From Sutterella sp. (lineage in GTDB: Bacteria > Pseudomonadota > Gammaproteobacteria > Burkholderiales > Burkholderiaceae_F): a DNA stretch of 64,000 nucleotides. Location: NCBI GenBank assembly GCA_020025915.1, contig JAHHRH010000004.1, positions 16,521-80,520 of the forward strand, written 5' to 3'. Positions 1 through 7,383 of the stretch are shown one piece after another; within the stretch, counting starts at the first letter, position 1; each line of letters begins with the position of its first letter. Below the pieces are notes generated by a model. The model saw nothing but the letters and a program-made list of their open reading frames with translations, did not search any database and was not told where the DNA came from. The translations under genes and the position numbers were made by a program.

Positions 1-266
1 TTCGTGGCGAAACCTATCATTTTGAATTGGTGAGCAATGAGTCTGGTGCTGGCATTACCCGCGTTGGTTTGGACTATGAAATTCCTATCGCCAATGGTGT
101 TTTGACGACTGAAAACGACGAACAGTGTCAAGAACGTCTCGATATGAAAGGTCGTGATTGCGCTCGTTGTGCCGTTGAAATGGCTAACTTGGCCAAGGAA
201 TTCGTATCTGAAGAAGACTTCGACGAAGACGAAGGTTTCTGCTACGAAGAAGATGATAAGGAATAA
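1..266 (+). CDS. ribH: 6,7-dimethyl-8-ribityllumazine synthase, 3' part only
   Basis: Only the C-terminal part is in the window; the reading frame is open from base 3. RibH condenses 5-amino-6-ribitylaminouracil with dihydroxybutanone phosphate in the penultimate step of riboflavin synthesis. The visible part begins with RGETYHFELV, which carries the family's catalytic histidine, followed by a substrate-pocket segment (GLDYEIPIANGVLTTEN). After the usual end of the fold there is an acidic tail of about 20 residues (EEDFDEDEGF and following), longer than typical RibH. nusB starts 12 bp downstream, the usual ribH-nusB pairing in proteobacteria. The identity is clear; the start lies outside the window. 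Confidence 0.95.
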   Translation, partial: RGETYHFELVSNESGAGITRVGLDYEIPIANGVLTTENDEQCQERLDMKGRDCARCAVEMANLAKEFVSEEDFDEDEGFCYEEDDKE

Positions 267-278
267 AGGAATCCACGA

Positions 279-785
279 ATGACTGAACATAAGGTAGCTC
301 ACCGTAAGGGAGCTCATTCAGGCCGTCACTTGGCTCGCGTCTTCGTGATGCTTGGACTCTATCAGTGGTTGGCTGATCCAACACAGGATTACGCTAGCAT
401 TGAGGCGCATCTATCGAGCCTCCTTCATGACGAAGGTGAGCCACTAGAAGGATGTGATATTCGTCCAACTGATTTTGATCGTGCCGATAAGCCTCTCTTT
501 ACGCAACTTCTTTCAGGTGTGTTAGATCGTCACGCAGAAGTTGCTGAGATTATCGCGCGTCATGCTGACCGTGAGTTGCACCGTATTTCTTTGGTGGAAC
601 GTGCGGTGCTTTTCATTGGTACGTATGAATTATTAGCCTGTCCAGAAACGCCGTGGCGTGTGGTTCTCAACGAGTCGATCGAACTCGTTAAGCAGTTTGG
701 TAGCGGTTATCGTTTCACGAACGCTGTTCTCGAGCACGTAGCTCGTGAAGTGCGTTCAGAAGAAACGGAAGCTACGCAGGACTGA
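279..785 (+). CDS. nusB: Transcription antitermination protein NusB
   Basis: NusB binds boxA RNA together with ribosomal protein S10 (NusE) and supports antitermination of rRNA operons. The 168-residue product has the all-helical NusB pattern, with LVERAVLFIGTYEL followed by the conserved C-terminal VVLNESIELVKQFG and RFTNAVL segments. It is somewhat longer than E. coli NusB, mainly through a basic N-terminal extension (MTEHKVAHRKGAHSG). The ATG at 279 has an AAGGA ribosome-binding site about 8 bases upstream and lies 12 bp after ribH, so the two genes are probably co-transcribed. A strong terminator follows at 806-844. Confidence 0.95.
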   Translation: MTEHKVAHRKGAHSGRHLARVFVMLGLYQWLADPTQDYASIEAHLSSLLHDEGEPLEGCDIRPTDFDRADKPLFTQLLSGVLDRHAEVAEIIARHADRELHRISLVERAVLFIGTYELLACPETPWRVVLNESIELVKQFGSGYRFTNAVLEHVAREVRSEETEATQD

Positions 786-805
786 GGCCTGACATGAGAT
801 AAGCC

Positions 806-844
806 AAAGGGTCGTTCCTTCTGCGCGGAGGAGCGACCTTTTTT
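806..844 (+). terminator. Rho-independent terminator after nusB
   Basis: A 12-bp stem (810-821 with 827-838, two G-U pairs) closes a 5-base loop and is followed by six T residues. It separates ribH-nusB from the thiL operon. Confidence 0.9.
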
Positions 845-886
845 GTGCTCGGTCAAACAATGGGTTGTCTTTAAGGAGGTCAGAGG

Positions 887-1882
887 ATGCGTCGAGGCGA
901 ATTCCAAATTATTGATCGTTTTTTTACTTACGAAGGATTTGGTGAGTGGCGTAGTCAAGGAATCGGTGACGATTGTGCGTTGATCGATACTGGTACAGAA
1001 CGTATCGCCGTGACGACGGACATGATGGCGATCGGTACGCATTTTTTACCCAATGCAAATCCAGAGGACGTGGGCTATAAAGCTTTGGCTGTCAATTTGT
1101 CGGACTTGGCGGCGGCAGGCGCGTCACCTAGAGCGTTTTTTTTGTCTATCGGTCTTCCTGAAAGAGACGATGCGTGGTTAGCGGCCTTTTCAAGGGGTTT
1201 AATGTCGTTGGCTCAGACTTCGGGGTGCGCATTGCTCGGAGGTGATACCACTCGTACGGCGGCGGTCGGTGATGTACGTGCGCCCGTTACCATTTCAATT
1301 ACTGCGATGGGGGCTTTGTCCGAAGGAAAAGGGTTGGGTCGTGCAGGTGCACGTCCAGGGGACGATATTTGGGTGTCTGGCACTTTAGGGGATGCGTATG
1401 CTGCGCTCAAACATCGTTGGGGACATTGGCAACTGATGCCTGATGCGGCAGAGAGCGTTTTTGAACGAATGGATCGCCCGACACCGCGTAATGCATTGGG
1501 GTCAGCGTTGTTGGATTTAGCTACAGCGTGTGCCGATGTCTCTGATGGACTCAAGGCGGACTTAGGACATATTTTGGAACGAAGCGAGGTAGGTGCTGAC
1601 GTACTTTGGGATGCGGTGCCGATTTCGTCCGCATTACGCGCCTTAAGCGCTTCAGCGCAACAAGAGGCTGCTTTGATGGGGGGAGATGATTATGAGCTTG
1701 TTTTTACGGCGCCAGAGGCTTTAGCGCATCGAGTAGAACAGGTAGGATTGTTGACGCAGACCAGACTTACCCGTATTGGTAAGATTCGCGAAAAAGTCTC
1801 AGGCGATAATCTTACTGTACGTACACAGAACGGCGTAATCATTACGACTCCAACCAACGGTTTTGATCATTTTGCTGTCTGA
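887..1882 (+). CDS. thiL: Thiamine-monophosphate kinase
   Basis: ThiL phosphorylates thiamine monophosphate to thiamine diphosphate, the active cofactor, using ATP. The 331-residue protein shows the family's landmarks in order: GIGDDCA near residues 25-31 (metal-binding aspartates), TTDMMAIGTHF near 43, GGDTTRT near 118, ADVSDGL near 217 and GGDDYELVFT near 262. The ATG at 887 is preceded by a near-perfect AAGGAGGT ribosome-binding site. The gene opens a thiL-pgpA-pncC cluster and is separated from nusB by a terminator. Length and motifs are normal for the family. Confidence 0.95.
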   Translation: MRRGEFQIIDRFFTYEGFGEWRSQGIGDDCALIDTGTERIAVTTDMMAIGTHFLPNANPEDVGYKALAVNLSDLAAAGASPRAFFLSIGLPERDDAWLAAFSRGLMSLAQTSGCALLGGDTTRTAAVGDVRAPVTISITAMGALSEGKGLGRAGARPGDDIWVSGTLGDAYAALKHRWGHWQLMPDAAESVFERMDRPTPRNALGSALLDLATACADVSDGLKADLGHILERSEVGADVLWDAVPISSALRALSASAQQEAALMGGDDYELVFTAPEALAHRVEQVGLLTQTRLTRIGKIREKVSGDNLTVRTQNGVIITTPTNGFDHFAV

Positions 1883-1907
1883 TACCCTCTGCATGGTGTT
1901 TAACTGT

Positions 1908-1923
1908 CACCGGTTGACCGGTG
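1908..1923. repeat. Small inverted repeat between thiL and pgpA
   Basis: CACCGG and CCGGTG flank a TTGA loop. No T-tract follows, so it is more likely an RNA-processing or pausing hairpin than a terminator. Confidence 0.4.
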
Positions 1924-1945
1924 CTTCATTTGTCAGGAAGTAGAT

Positions 1946-2464
1946 ATGCTTCAGAAATACGATGAATCCAACCCCGCCAATCAGATTGAGTTAACCAGTC
2001 GTTTTGTTTGGTCGCATCCTGCGCATATGATCGCGACTTTCTTCGGTGCTGGGCTACCGAGTAAGGCACCAGGTACTTATGGCACGTTAGCTGGTGCGCT
2101 TGCTTTTATTGTGCTAAGCCCAGCTGTGTCAACGGCAGGTTGGGTACTTTTGGCTTTAGTCCTTTTTGCCGCAGGGATTTGGGCATCAGACAAGGTCTCG
2201 CGTGATCTTGGGGTAAATGACCATAAGGGTGTCGTCGTTGACGAAGTTGTGGGTATTTGGTTGCTCTTTGCTTTTTTGCCGGCTGGAACAGCTTGGTGGA
2301 TTGCTGGTTTTGTAGCATTCCGCTTCTTTGACATCATGAAGTTGCCCCCCGTTGATGTCATTGATGAAAAGATGAAAAATGGCGTGGGTGTGATGCTCGA
2401 TGATGTCGTTGCAGCTTTTTACGCTTGGGTTGTCGTGAACATTTTAGGTTGGTTGTTGGGTTAA
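1946..2464 (+). CDS. pgpA: Phosphatidylglycerophosphatase A
   Basis: PgpA is an inner-membrane phosphatase that converts phosphatidylglycerophosphate to phosphatidylglycerol. The 172-residue protein carries the family motifs PGTYGTLAG (residues 42-50), VVVDEVVG (96-103) and FRFFDIMKLPP (125-135), with hydrophobic segments between them and at the C terminus (about 52-76, 103-125, 155-171). The metal-binding acidic residues are the Asp-Glu pair at 99-100 and D129. The ATG at 1946 follows AGGAAG at a good distance. pncC begins 6 bp after the stop, which suggests co-translation. Confidence 0.94.
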   Translation: MLQKYDESNPANQIELTSRFVWSHPAHMIATFFGAGLPSKAPGTYGTLAGALAFIVLSPAVSTAGWVLLALVLFAAGIWASDKVSRDLGVNDHKGVVVDEVVGIWLLFAFLPAGTAWWIAGFVAFRFFDIMKLPPVDVIDEKMKNGVGVMLDDVVAAFYAWVVVNILGWLLG

Positions 2465-2470
2465 TCCATT

Positions 2471-3010
2471 ATGTCTGACATCACGTCCAAAATTCTGCTC
2501 GCCGCTCAACAGTTAGGTATTGTCGCTAAAGACCGACATCATATTGTTGTGACGGCCGAAAGTTGTACTGGCGGCGGTATTGCTGCTGCCTTGACCGAAG
2601 TGGCTGGTAGTTCGGCTTGGTTTGAAGAAGGATTTGTCACGTATGCTGCATCGGCCAAGGTGGCCAGGCTTGACGTGAGACCAAGTTTGATTGAAACAGA
2701 AGGTGTTGTTAGCGAAGCTGTGGCGCAAGCAATGGCTCGAGGTGTGTTGGCGCGTAGCGCAAGTGCGACGTTATCCGTTGCCGTGACTGGCATTGCTGGT
2801 CCTGGTGGGGGTACAGTAAAAACCCCTGTTGGTACAGTATGCATTGGTTGGGGCGAGCGCTTCAATGAATCTATCGTGACTTGTTCTCGAACGATCTATG
2901 TGCCTGGTAGTCGTGCAACAGTGAGAGAGGCGACTGTGTTAGTTGCCTTAGATGGATTGAGGGAACTCATGCGATTCGGTAATCCGGCCCTCATGCCATG
3001 CGAATACTGA
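2471..3010 (+). CDS. pncC: Nicotinamide-nucleotide amidohydrolase (CinA C-terminal type)
   Basis: PncC deamidates nicotinamide mononucleotide to nicotinate mononucleotide in pyridine-nucleotide salvage. The 179-residue protein consists of the CinA C-terminal domain alone; the N-terminal ADP-ribose pyrophosphatase-like domain of full CinA is absent, as in E. coli PncC. TAESCTGG (28-35) contains the catalytic Ser31, and GIAGPGGGT (107-115) plus PVGTVCIGW follow as expected. It starts 6 bp after pgpA and ends the operon ahead of a terminator at 3036-3071. Confidence 0.93.
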   Translation: MSDITSKILLAAQQLGIVAKDRHHIVVTAESCTGGGIAAALTEVAGSSAWFEEGFVTYAASAKVARLDVRPSLIETEGVVSEAVAQAMARGVLARSASATLSVAVTGIAGPGGGTVKTPVGTVCIGWGERFNESIVTCSRTIYVPGSRATVREATVLVALDGLRELMRFGNPALMPCEY

Positions 3011-3035
3011 TTACAATCAAATAACTGTAAAATCG

Positions 3036-3071
3036 GTGCCCTGCTTGATGACTCAGGTTGGGCGCTTTTTT
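3036..3071 (+). terminator. Probable terminator after pncC
   Basis: GTGCCC (3036-3041) pairs with GGGCGC (3060-3065), with one G-U pair, and an inner CCTG/CAGG helix. The hairpin is followed by seven T residues. Confidence 0.7.
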
Positions 3072-3121
3072 GTCTCTGTTATTTTTATGAATTCAGGCCA
3101 AAGGGATAAAGGCTGGTTGGT

Positions 3122-4423
3122 ATGTCAAGTTGGTTTGATGTCTTCATTCTCGTCATTTTGATCGGGTTAAACGGCATGTTCGCGTTGAGCGAAGTAGCCC
3201 TGATTACAAGTCGTCGTGCGCGTTTACAGCATCTTTCTGAGGATGATGTGCCAGGTGCTAAGCGCGCCATGGAAATGAACGCGGATCCTAATCGCGCGCT
3301 TTCGACAATTCAAGTGGGGATTACGTCGATTGGATTGCTCTCTGGGATTTTCGGGGAAGCAGCGTTGGCCAAACCTGTCGCTGAGTGGTTAGTTTCTTTG
3401 GGAATGCATGAGTCGACGGCGTCGGCCTTAGGAACGGGGCTTGTTGTGGTGCTGTTGACGTACTTTGCTATCGTGTTAGGTGAATTAGTGCCTAAGCGTA
3501 TTGGTCAAATGACACCTGAAACGCTCGCTTGTCGTTTTTCGCCTATTCTCTATACGCTCTCGATTCTTGCGGCGCCATTCGTTAAATTATTGAGTTATTC
3601 AACCTCGGCGATTTTGTGCTGGTTGCGTATCGATACGAACTCTCAGGTCCCAGTGACTGAAGAAGAAATTCATGCCATGATTGACGAAGGTGAAGAATCA
3701 GGTGTGATTGAAACCGTCGAACGCGATATGGTGCGCAATGTTTTCCGATTAGATGATCGCCAAGTGGGCTCGTTGATGACGCCTCGCGGCGATATTGATT
3801 GGATTGACCTTGAAGATGAATTAGCGGTCAATATCGAAAAAATTCGCGGTTCTAAGCGTTCTCGTTTGCCGGTTTGTGTGGGAAGCTTGGATGATGTGAA
3901 GGGTTTCTGCTCGACTCGAACACTTCTTCAGCAGATGATGGAAAAAGGTAAACCTGATTTCAAAGACAATTTAACGGCTCCTGTTTATGTGCCAGAGTCT
4001 TTGACAGGGATGGAACTGCTTGAAAATTTCCGAAAGACCGATACACCTGTGGCTTTGGTTGTTGATGAATATGGTGAAGTGCAGGGCATTGTGACGCCTC
4101 GAGATGTGCTTGAAGCCATTGCGGGTGAATTTAAACCCGAACAGCCTGGTGATGCCTGGGTGACACGACGTGAAGATGGTTCTTTCTTATTGGACGGTAT
4201 GATTCCTATCCCTGAATTGAAGGATGTCCTTGATATTAAGGCTGTGCCAGAAGAAGCACTGGGTCGATATAACACCCTTGCAGGTATGATGATGCTGTTG
4301 CTTGGTCGTCTGCCTAAAGAAGGTGATATCGCAGAATGGGACGGGTGGCGTTTAGAAATTATGGATATGGACCGTCGCCGAATTGATAAAGTGTTGGCAG
4401 CTAAGATTAAGACGCTTTCATAA
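3122..4423 (+). CDS. CNNM/CorC (hemolysin) family transporter-like protein
   Basis: This 433-residue protein has the three-part build of the CNNM/CorC family. An N-terminal DUF21 membrane domain has hydrophobic spans near 6-28, 62-82, 103-125 and 140-165; a pair of CBS domains follows (about 217-340, with LMTPRGDIDWID and VVDEYGEVQGIVTPRDVLEAI), then a C-terminal CorC/HlyC cytosolic domain. Family members bind nucleotide through the CBS pair and some mediate Mg2+ or Co2+ efflux; the name hemolysin is historical. The substrate cannot be read from sequence. A hypothetical exported protein starts 34 bp downstream and may be co-transcribed. Confidence 0.88.
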   Translation: MSSWFDVFILVILIGLNGMFALSEVALITSRRARLQHLSEDDVPGAKRAMEMNADPNRALSTIQVGITSIGLLSGIFGEAALAKPVAEWLVSLGMHESTASALGTGLVVVLLTYFAIVLGELVPKRIGQMTPETLACRFSPILYTLSILAAPFVKLLSYSTSAILCWLRIDTNSQVPVTEEEIHAMIDEGEESGVIETVERDMVRNVFRLDDRQVGSLMTPRGDIDWIDLEDELAVNIEKIRGSKRSRLPVCVGSLDDVKGFCSTRTLLQQMMEKGKPDFKDNLTAPVYVPESLTGMELLENFRKTDTPVALVVDEYGEVQGIVTPRDVLEAIAGEFKPEQPGDAWVTRREDGSFLLDGMIPIPELKDVLDIKAVPEEALGRYNTLAGMMMLLLGRLPKEGDIAEWDGWRLEIMDMDRRRIDKVLAAKIKTLS

Positions 4424-4457
4424 GTCGGTATAAGGTAATCGTATAGGAGGAATGATA

Positions 4458-5630
4458 ATGAGTGAAAAGCGAGCTCAATGGTTTGGGGCGGCGGCGGGTG
4501 GAGTCGTTTTACTGGGTGCAGTAGCTGCCGGTGGCATCCTGTGGCAGGGCACGGTTTTTGATGAGCAATTCGAAGAGATTGGTCGTAAGCTTTCGGATGA
4601 TGGTGTCAAGGTAGGCCTCTCGATCAGCGCTGAAGAAACAGCTCGTAGTATCACGGGACGCGAAGTGGCGATCACGGTGAAGGATGGTCAGTTGGCTTTT
4701 CGATGGACCGGGTGCGCGACCTTCGGTTTTGGGACAAAAGCCAAGTTGTCTTTGGATCGTGAGTTTGGATCTGCGCCTGAGTTACCTAACTTTGGTCTTG
4801 ATGGATATGAAGACCAAATTAAGGTGAACGTGGGTTTAACAGGTGACGCTACGTATGAGTGGACGGTGAAACCTTTCCGTGTCAAAGACGATCCTGTTTT
4901 GTGTAGTGTGGCTGGTTTTACGTTGACGGCCGATAAGCATCTCAAGAAGACTGATTTGCTGTGGCATGGGATGACGTGTCAAGCGGATGAAGAACGTTTG
5001 GTGACGGGGCCAGTGAGCATCAAGGCGCACGAAGACGGTGCTGAAGGGCGTATAGAGGTTCAAGTCAAGGGTGGCGAGCTGACGAGCCAGGGCGTAGGTG
5101 GTTTAGTGACGGTTGAAGGGTATACATTGCATAGTCTTCAAACTCTTCAAAAGGTTGACGAGTCGCAGACCGAGACTACGATTCCTCCTCTATATGAGCA
5201 GCAGTGGACCTGGACACTCTCCCAACTTAAGCTTGACGGTCAGACAGCATTAGATGGTTGGAAGGGTAAAGTTCGCCTTGAGAATGTGCCTGAAAGCTTT
5301 ATCGCTCAGATGGCCACAGGCGCCTTGGTTGATGTTGAGATGTTGATGCCGTTAATTCTTTCGAGTGATCTGAAGGCTAAGCTTGAAGAATGCGTCTTCG
5401 AGCGTCAGCAAAAGCAAGTCTCTATTACTGGCCAGCTTGCTCGTGAATCCAATCAGTTAGGAAGTTTTACGGTCAATATTGATCGTGAGTTTGCTCATGA
5501 TGAACCTGTCTGGACAGATTCTGTGAAGGAATTGGTGACAGAAGGTGTTTTACGTGAAAGTGAAGGCGCTTGGGTTTCTCAGATTGAAATTACAGAAGAG
5601 GGAATTTTGGTCAACGGTCGTGTTTACTAA
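4458..5630 (+). CDS. Hypothetical membrane-anchored protein, possibly DUF945/YdgA-like
   Basis: I do not recognise this protein with certainty. It has 390 residues with one N-terminal hydrophobic segment (about 8-29, GAAAGGVVLLGAVAAGGILW) and then a long, polar, beta-rich region with no catalytic motif I can name. A membrane anchor followed by a large beta-rich periplasmic domain resembles the DUF945 (YdgA) family. The ATG at 4458 is preferred over the in-frame ATG at 4452 because AGGAGG (4445-4450) sits 7 bases from it. The gene follows the CorC-like gene by 34 bp and ends at a strong two-way terminator, so the two probably form one operon. Confidence 0.6.
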   Translation: MSEKRAQWFGAAAGGVVLLGAVAAGGILWQGTVFDEQFEEIGRKLSDDGVKVGLSISAEETARSITGREVAITVKDGQLAFRWTGCATFGFGTKAKLSLDREFGSAPELPNFGLDGYEDQIKVNVGLTGDATYEWTVKPFRVKDDPVLCSVAGFTLTADKHLKKTDLLWHGMTCQADEERLVTGPVSIKAHEDGAEGRIEVQVKGGELTSQGVGGLVTVEGYTLHSLQTLQKVDESQTETTIPPLYEQQWTWTLSQLKLDGQTALDGWKGKVRLENVPESFIAQMATGALVDVEMLMPLILSSDLKAKLEECVFERQQKQVSITGQLARESNQLGSFTVNIDREFAHDEPVWTDSVKELVTEGVLRESEGAWVSQIEITEEGILVNGRVY

Positions 5631-5651
5631 GCGATACGTAGACCAGTAGAT

Positions 5652-5689
5652 AAATCAAAAGCCGACTTAAATAAGTCGGCTTTTGATTT
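5652..5689. terminator. Bidirectional terminator
   Basis: A perfect 18-bp stem (5652-5669 with 5672-5689) closes a two-base loop and has A/T-rich flanks on both sides. It lies between converging genes (the 390-residue protein and pyrF) and can serve both. Confidence 0.92.
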
Positions 5690-5709
5690 AATGAGCGCTA
5701 TTGAGCGAA

Positions 5710-6525
5710 TTAGCAAGCGGCAACGCGAATGGCGTCACGGGTTGCGATCGCGACCTTGCGAGCTGCATCCTTCCATTCATCTTCTGCGCTAGCATAAATA
5801 ATGGCGCGACCAGAGTTAATGACCATGCCTGTGTGGTTAGCTGTTTGGCCAGCCTGTACGCAAGCGTGGATATCACCACCTTGAGCGCCAATGCCAGGGA
5901 CGAGCAACGGAAGGTTCGGGGCAATACGCCGGACATTCGCTAGTTCATTCGGGTATGTGGCGCCAACAACCAAACCTAGTTCACCAGACAAATTCCATTC
6001 CGTTGCAGCTAAGCGCGCGAGACGTTCATAGATGCGTTCGCCATTTACTTTCAACATCTGAATGTCGTCTCCACCAGGGTTAGAGGTGCGGCAAAGAATA
6101 AAGGCGCCCTTTTCTTCGTAAGCTAAATAGGGTTTGATCGTATCAAAGCCCATGAAAGGGGAAAGCGTGACGCAGTCAGCTTTAAAGCGTTCAAACGCTT
6201 CACGAGCATAGTGCTCAGCGGTCGAACCGATGTCACCGCGCTTTGCATCAAGAATGACAGGAACCTTGGGATAGTTTGTGTGAATGTACTCAATAATGGC
6301 CGTGAGTTCAGCCTCAGCACCACACGAAGCAAAATAAGCAATCTGTGGCTTAAACGCACAAACGAGATCAGCCGTGGCATCCACGATGCCGCAACAAAAA
6401 TCATAGATCGCGGTACTACGACCCGCGAGTTCGTGCGGGAAGCGCGTTGGATTTGGATCGAGACCAACGCAAAGCATGGAACCAGCGTTTTGCCAACGCT
6501 CGTTGAGCATTTCGGTGAACTTCAT
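5710..6525 (-). CDS. pyrF: Orotidine 5'-phosphate decarboxylase, type 2
   Basis: PyrF decarboxylates orotidine monophosphate to UMP, the last step of de novo pyrimidine synthesis. The 271-residue length and CVGLDPNPTRFP near residues 19-30 mark the longer type 2 subfamily. LDAKRGDIG (92-100) supplies the catalytic D93, K95 and D98. In related genomes pyrF is often downstream of the pncC cluster; here it is inverted and separated by the CorC-like pair. Identification is secure. Confidence 0.95.
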   Translation of the reverse strand: MKFTEMLNERWQNAGSMLCVGLDPNPTRFPHELAGRSTAIYDFCCGIVDATADLVCAFKPQIAYFASCGAEAELTAIIEYIHTNYPKVPVILDAKRGDIGSTAEHYAREAFERFKADCVTLSPFMGFDTIKPYLAYEEKGAFILCRTSNPGGDDIQMLKVNGERIYERLARLAATEWNLSGELGLVVGATYPNELANVRRIAPNLPLLVPGIGAQGGDIHACVQAGQTANHTGMVINSGRAIIYASAEDEWKDAARKVAIATRDAIRVAAC

Positions 6526-6669
6526 TTAAGGCCTTCCGAGGAGTTATACATCGGGCGCTATCTTAACAAATTCTTTCGACATTGAGTCAATAATCTCGTA
6601 AGCTCTAGGTTAGAGCGTAAAGCAGTTTGCTATAAACGCTTCTCTCTAGACTTTTTTGGAGGCGCTAAG

Positions 6670-7269
6670 ATGCCTTTTTCACGTCGTCAAATGCTCGCGA
6701 GCATCGGTCTATTAGGAGTAGGTGCTTTATCGAGCCCATTTGTTATGGCTACTCAAAGTCGTTGGCCCAAAAAACCAGCCGTGCCGACGGATTTTAATGC
6801 CGAAGAGTATTTTGTTGAGTTCTCAGAGCATGGCCATGGTTTAGTGTTCGGGAACCCCAATGCTAACGCAGTCGTTCTTATGACCTTTGATACGCAATGC
6901 CGTTGGTGTGTTTGGCAATACCAACAGTATGAGCCTTATCTTGACCGAGTGAAATTTGTTTGGCACCCTGTGGCGGTCTTGAATCCATGGAGTGAACTGC
7001 AAGGCGCGGCCATTTTGAGTGCTAAGGATCCTCAGGCTACATTCTTGAAGCATGAAGAATATATCCAGGATCCCAACTTCAAGGGACTTGATGTGCGTGG
7101 CATGACATTGCCCTTTGAAGCTCGTGAAGCGGTATGGACTAACACCAAGATTTTCCGACGCTCTGGGGCACGTGAAGTGCCTTTTGGTGTGCTACGCCAG
7201 TCTGATGGTCGTTATATCGCTGTGGTTGAACAAACGGGGGATTCTTTTGCAAAGTTAGCCGGTTTCTAA
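6670..7269 (+). CDS. Exported thioredoxin-fold protein, DsbC/DsbG-like catalytic domain
   Basis: The 199-residue product begins with a likely Tat signal: the twin arginines R5-R6 in SRRQMLA are followed by a hydrophobic stretch to about residue 22 and a probable cleavage after VMA (residue 27). The mature part is one thioredoxin-fold domain with a C-R-W-C active site (C77, C80), typical spacing to a probable cis-proline at P171 (EVPFG) and overall similarity to the catalytic domain of DsbC/DsbG. The N-terminal dimerisation domain of DsbC is missing, so isomerase activity is uncertain; it may instead be a periplasmic reductase or oxidase. AGGAGG-like GGAGG lies 9 bases before the ATG. The gene stands alone, divergent from pyrF. 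Confidence 0.75.
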   Translation: MPFSRRQMLASIGLLGVGALSSPFVMATQSRWPKKPAVPTDFNAEEYFVEFSEHGHGLVFGNPNANAVVLMTFDTQCRWCVWQYQQYEPYLDRVKFVWHPVAVLNPWSELQGAAILSAKDPQATFLKHEEYIQDPNFKGLDVRGMTLPFEAREAVWTNTKIFRRSGAREVPFGVLRQSDGRYIAVVEQTGDSFAKLAGF

Positions 7270-7286
7270 GCCCTTGACATAGGTAC

Positions 7287-7322
7287 AAAAAAATGCGACA
7301 GCTATCAAACTGTCGCATTTTT
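7287..7322. terminator. Bidirectional terminator between the thioredoxin-fold gene and groEL
   Basis: AAAAATGCGACAG pairs with CTGTCGCATTTTT around an 8-base loop. A- and T-tracts on opposite sides let it stop transcription from both converging genes. Confidence 0.9.
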
Positions 7323-7332
7323 ATCTATAAGC

Positions 7333-7360
7333 TTGTGATCGTTTGTTTGAACGATCACAA
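7333..7360. repeat. Second hairpin downstream of groEL
   Basis: A perfect 11-bp inverted repeat (7333-7343 with 7350-7360) with a 6-base loop lies between the groEL stop and the terminator. It lacks a T-tract, so it may protect the groE mRNA 3' end rather than terminate it. Confidence 0.6.
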
Positions 7361-7383
7361 AACTTGATGGCTGATGTCTTTGA

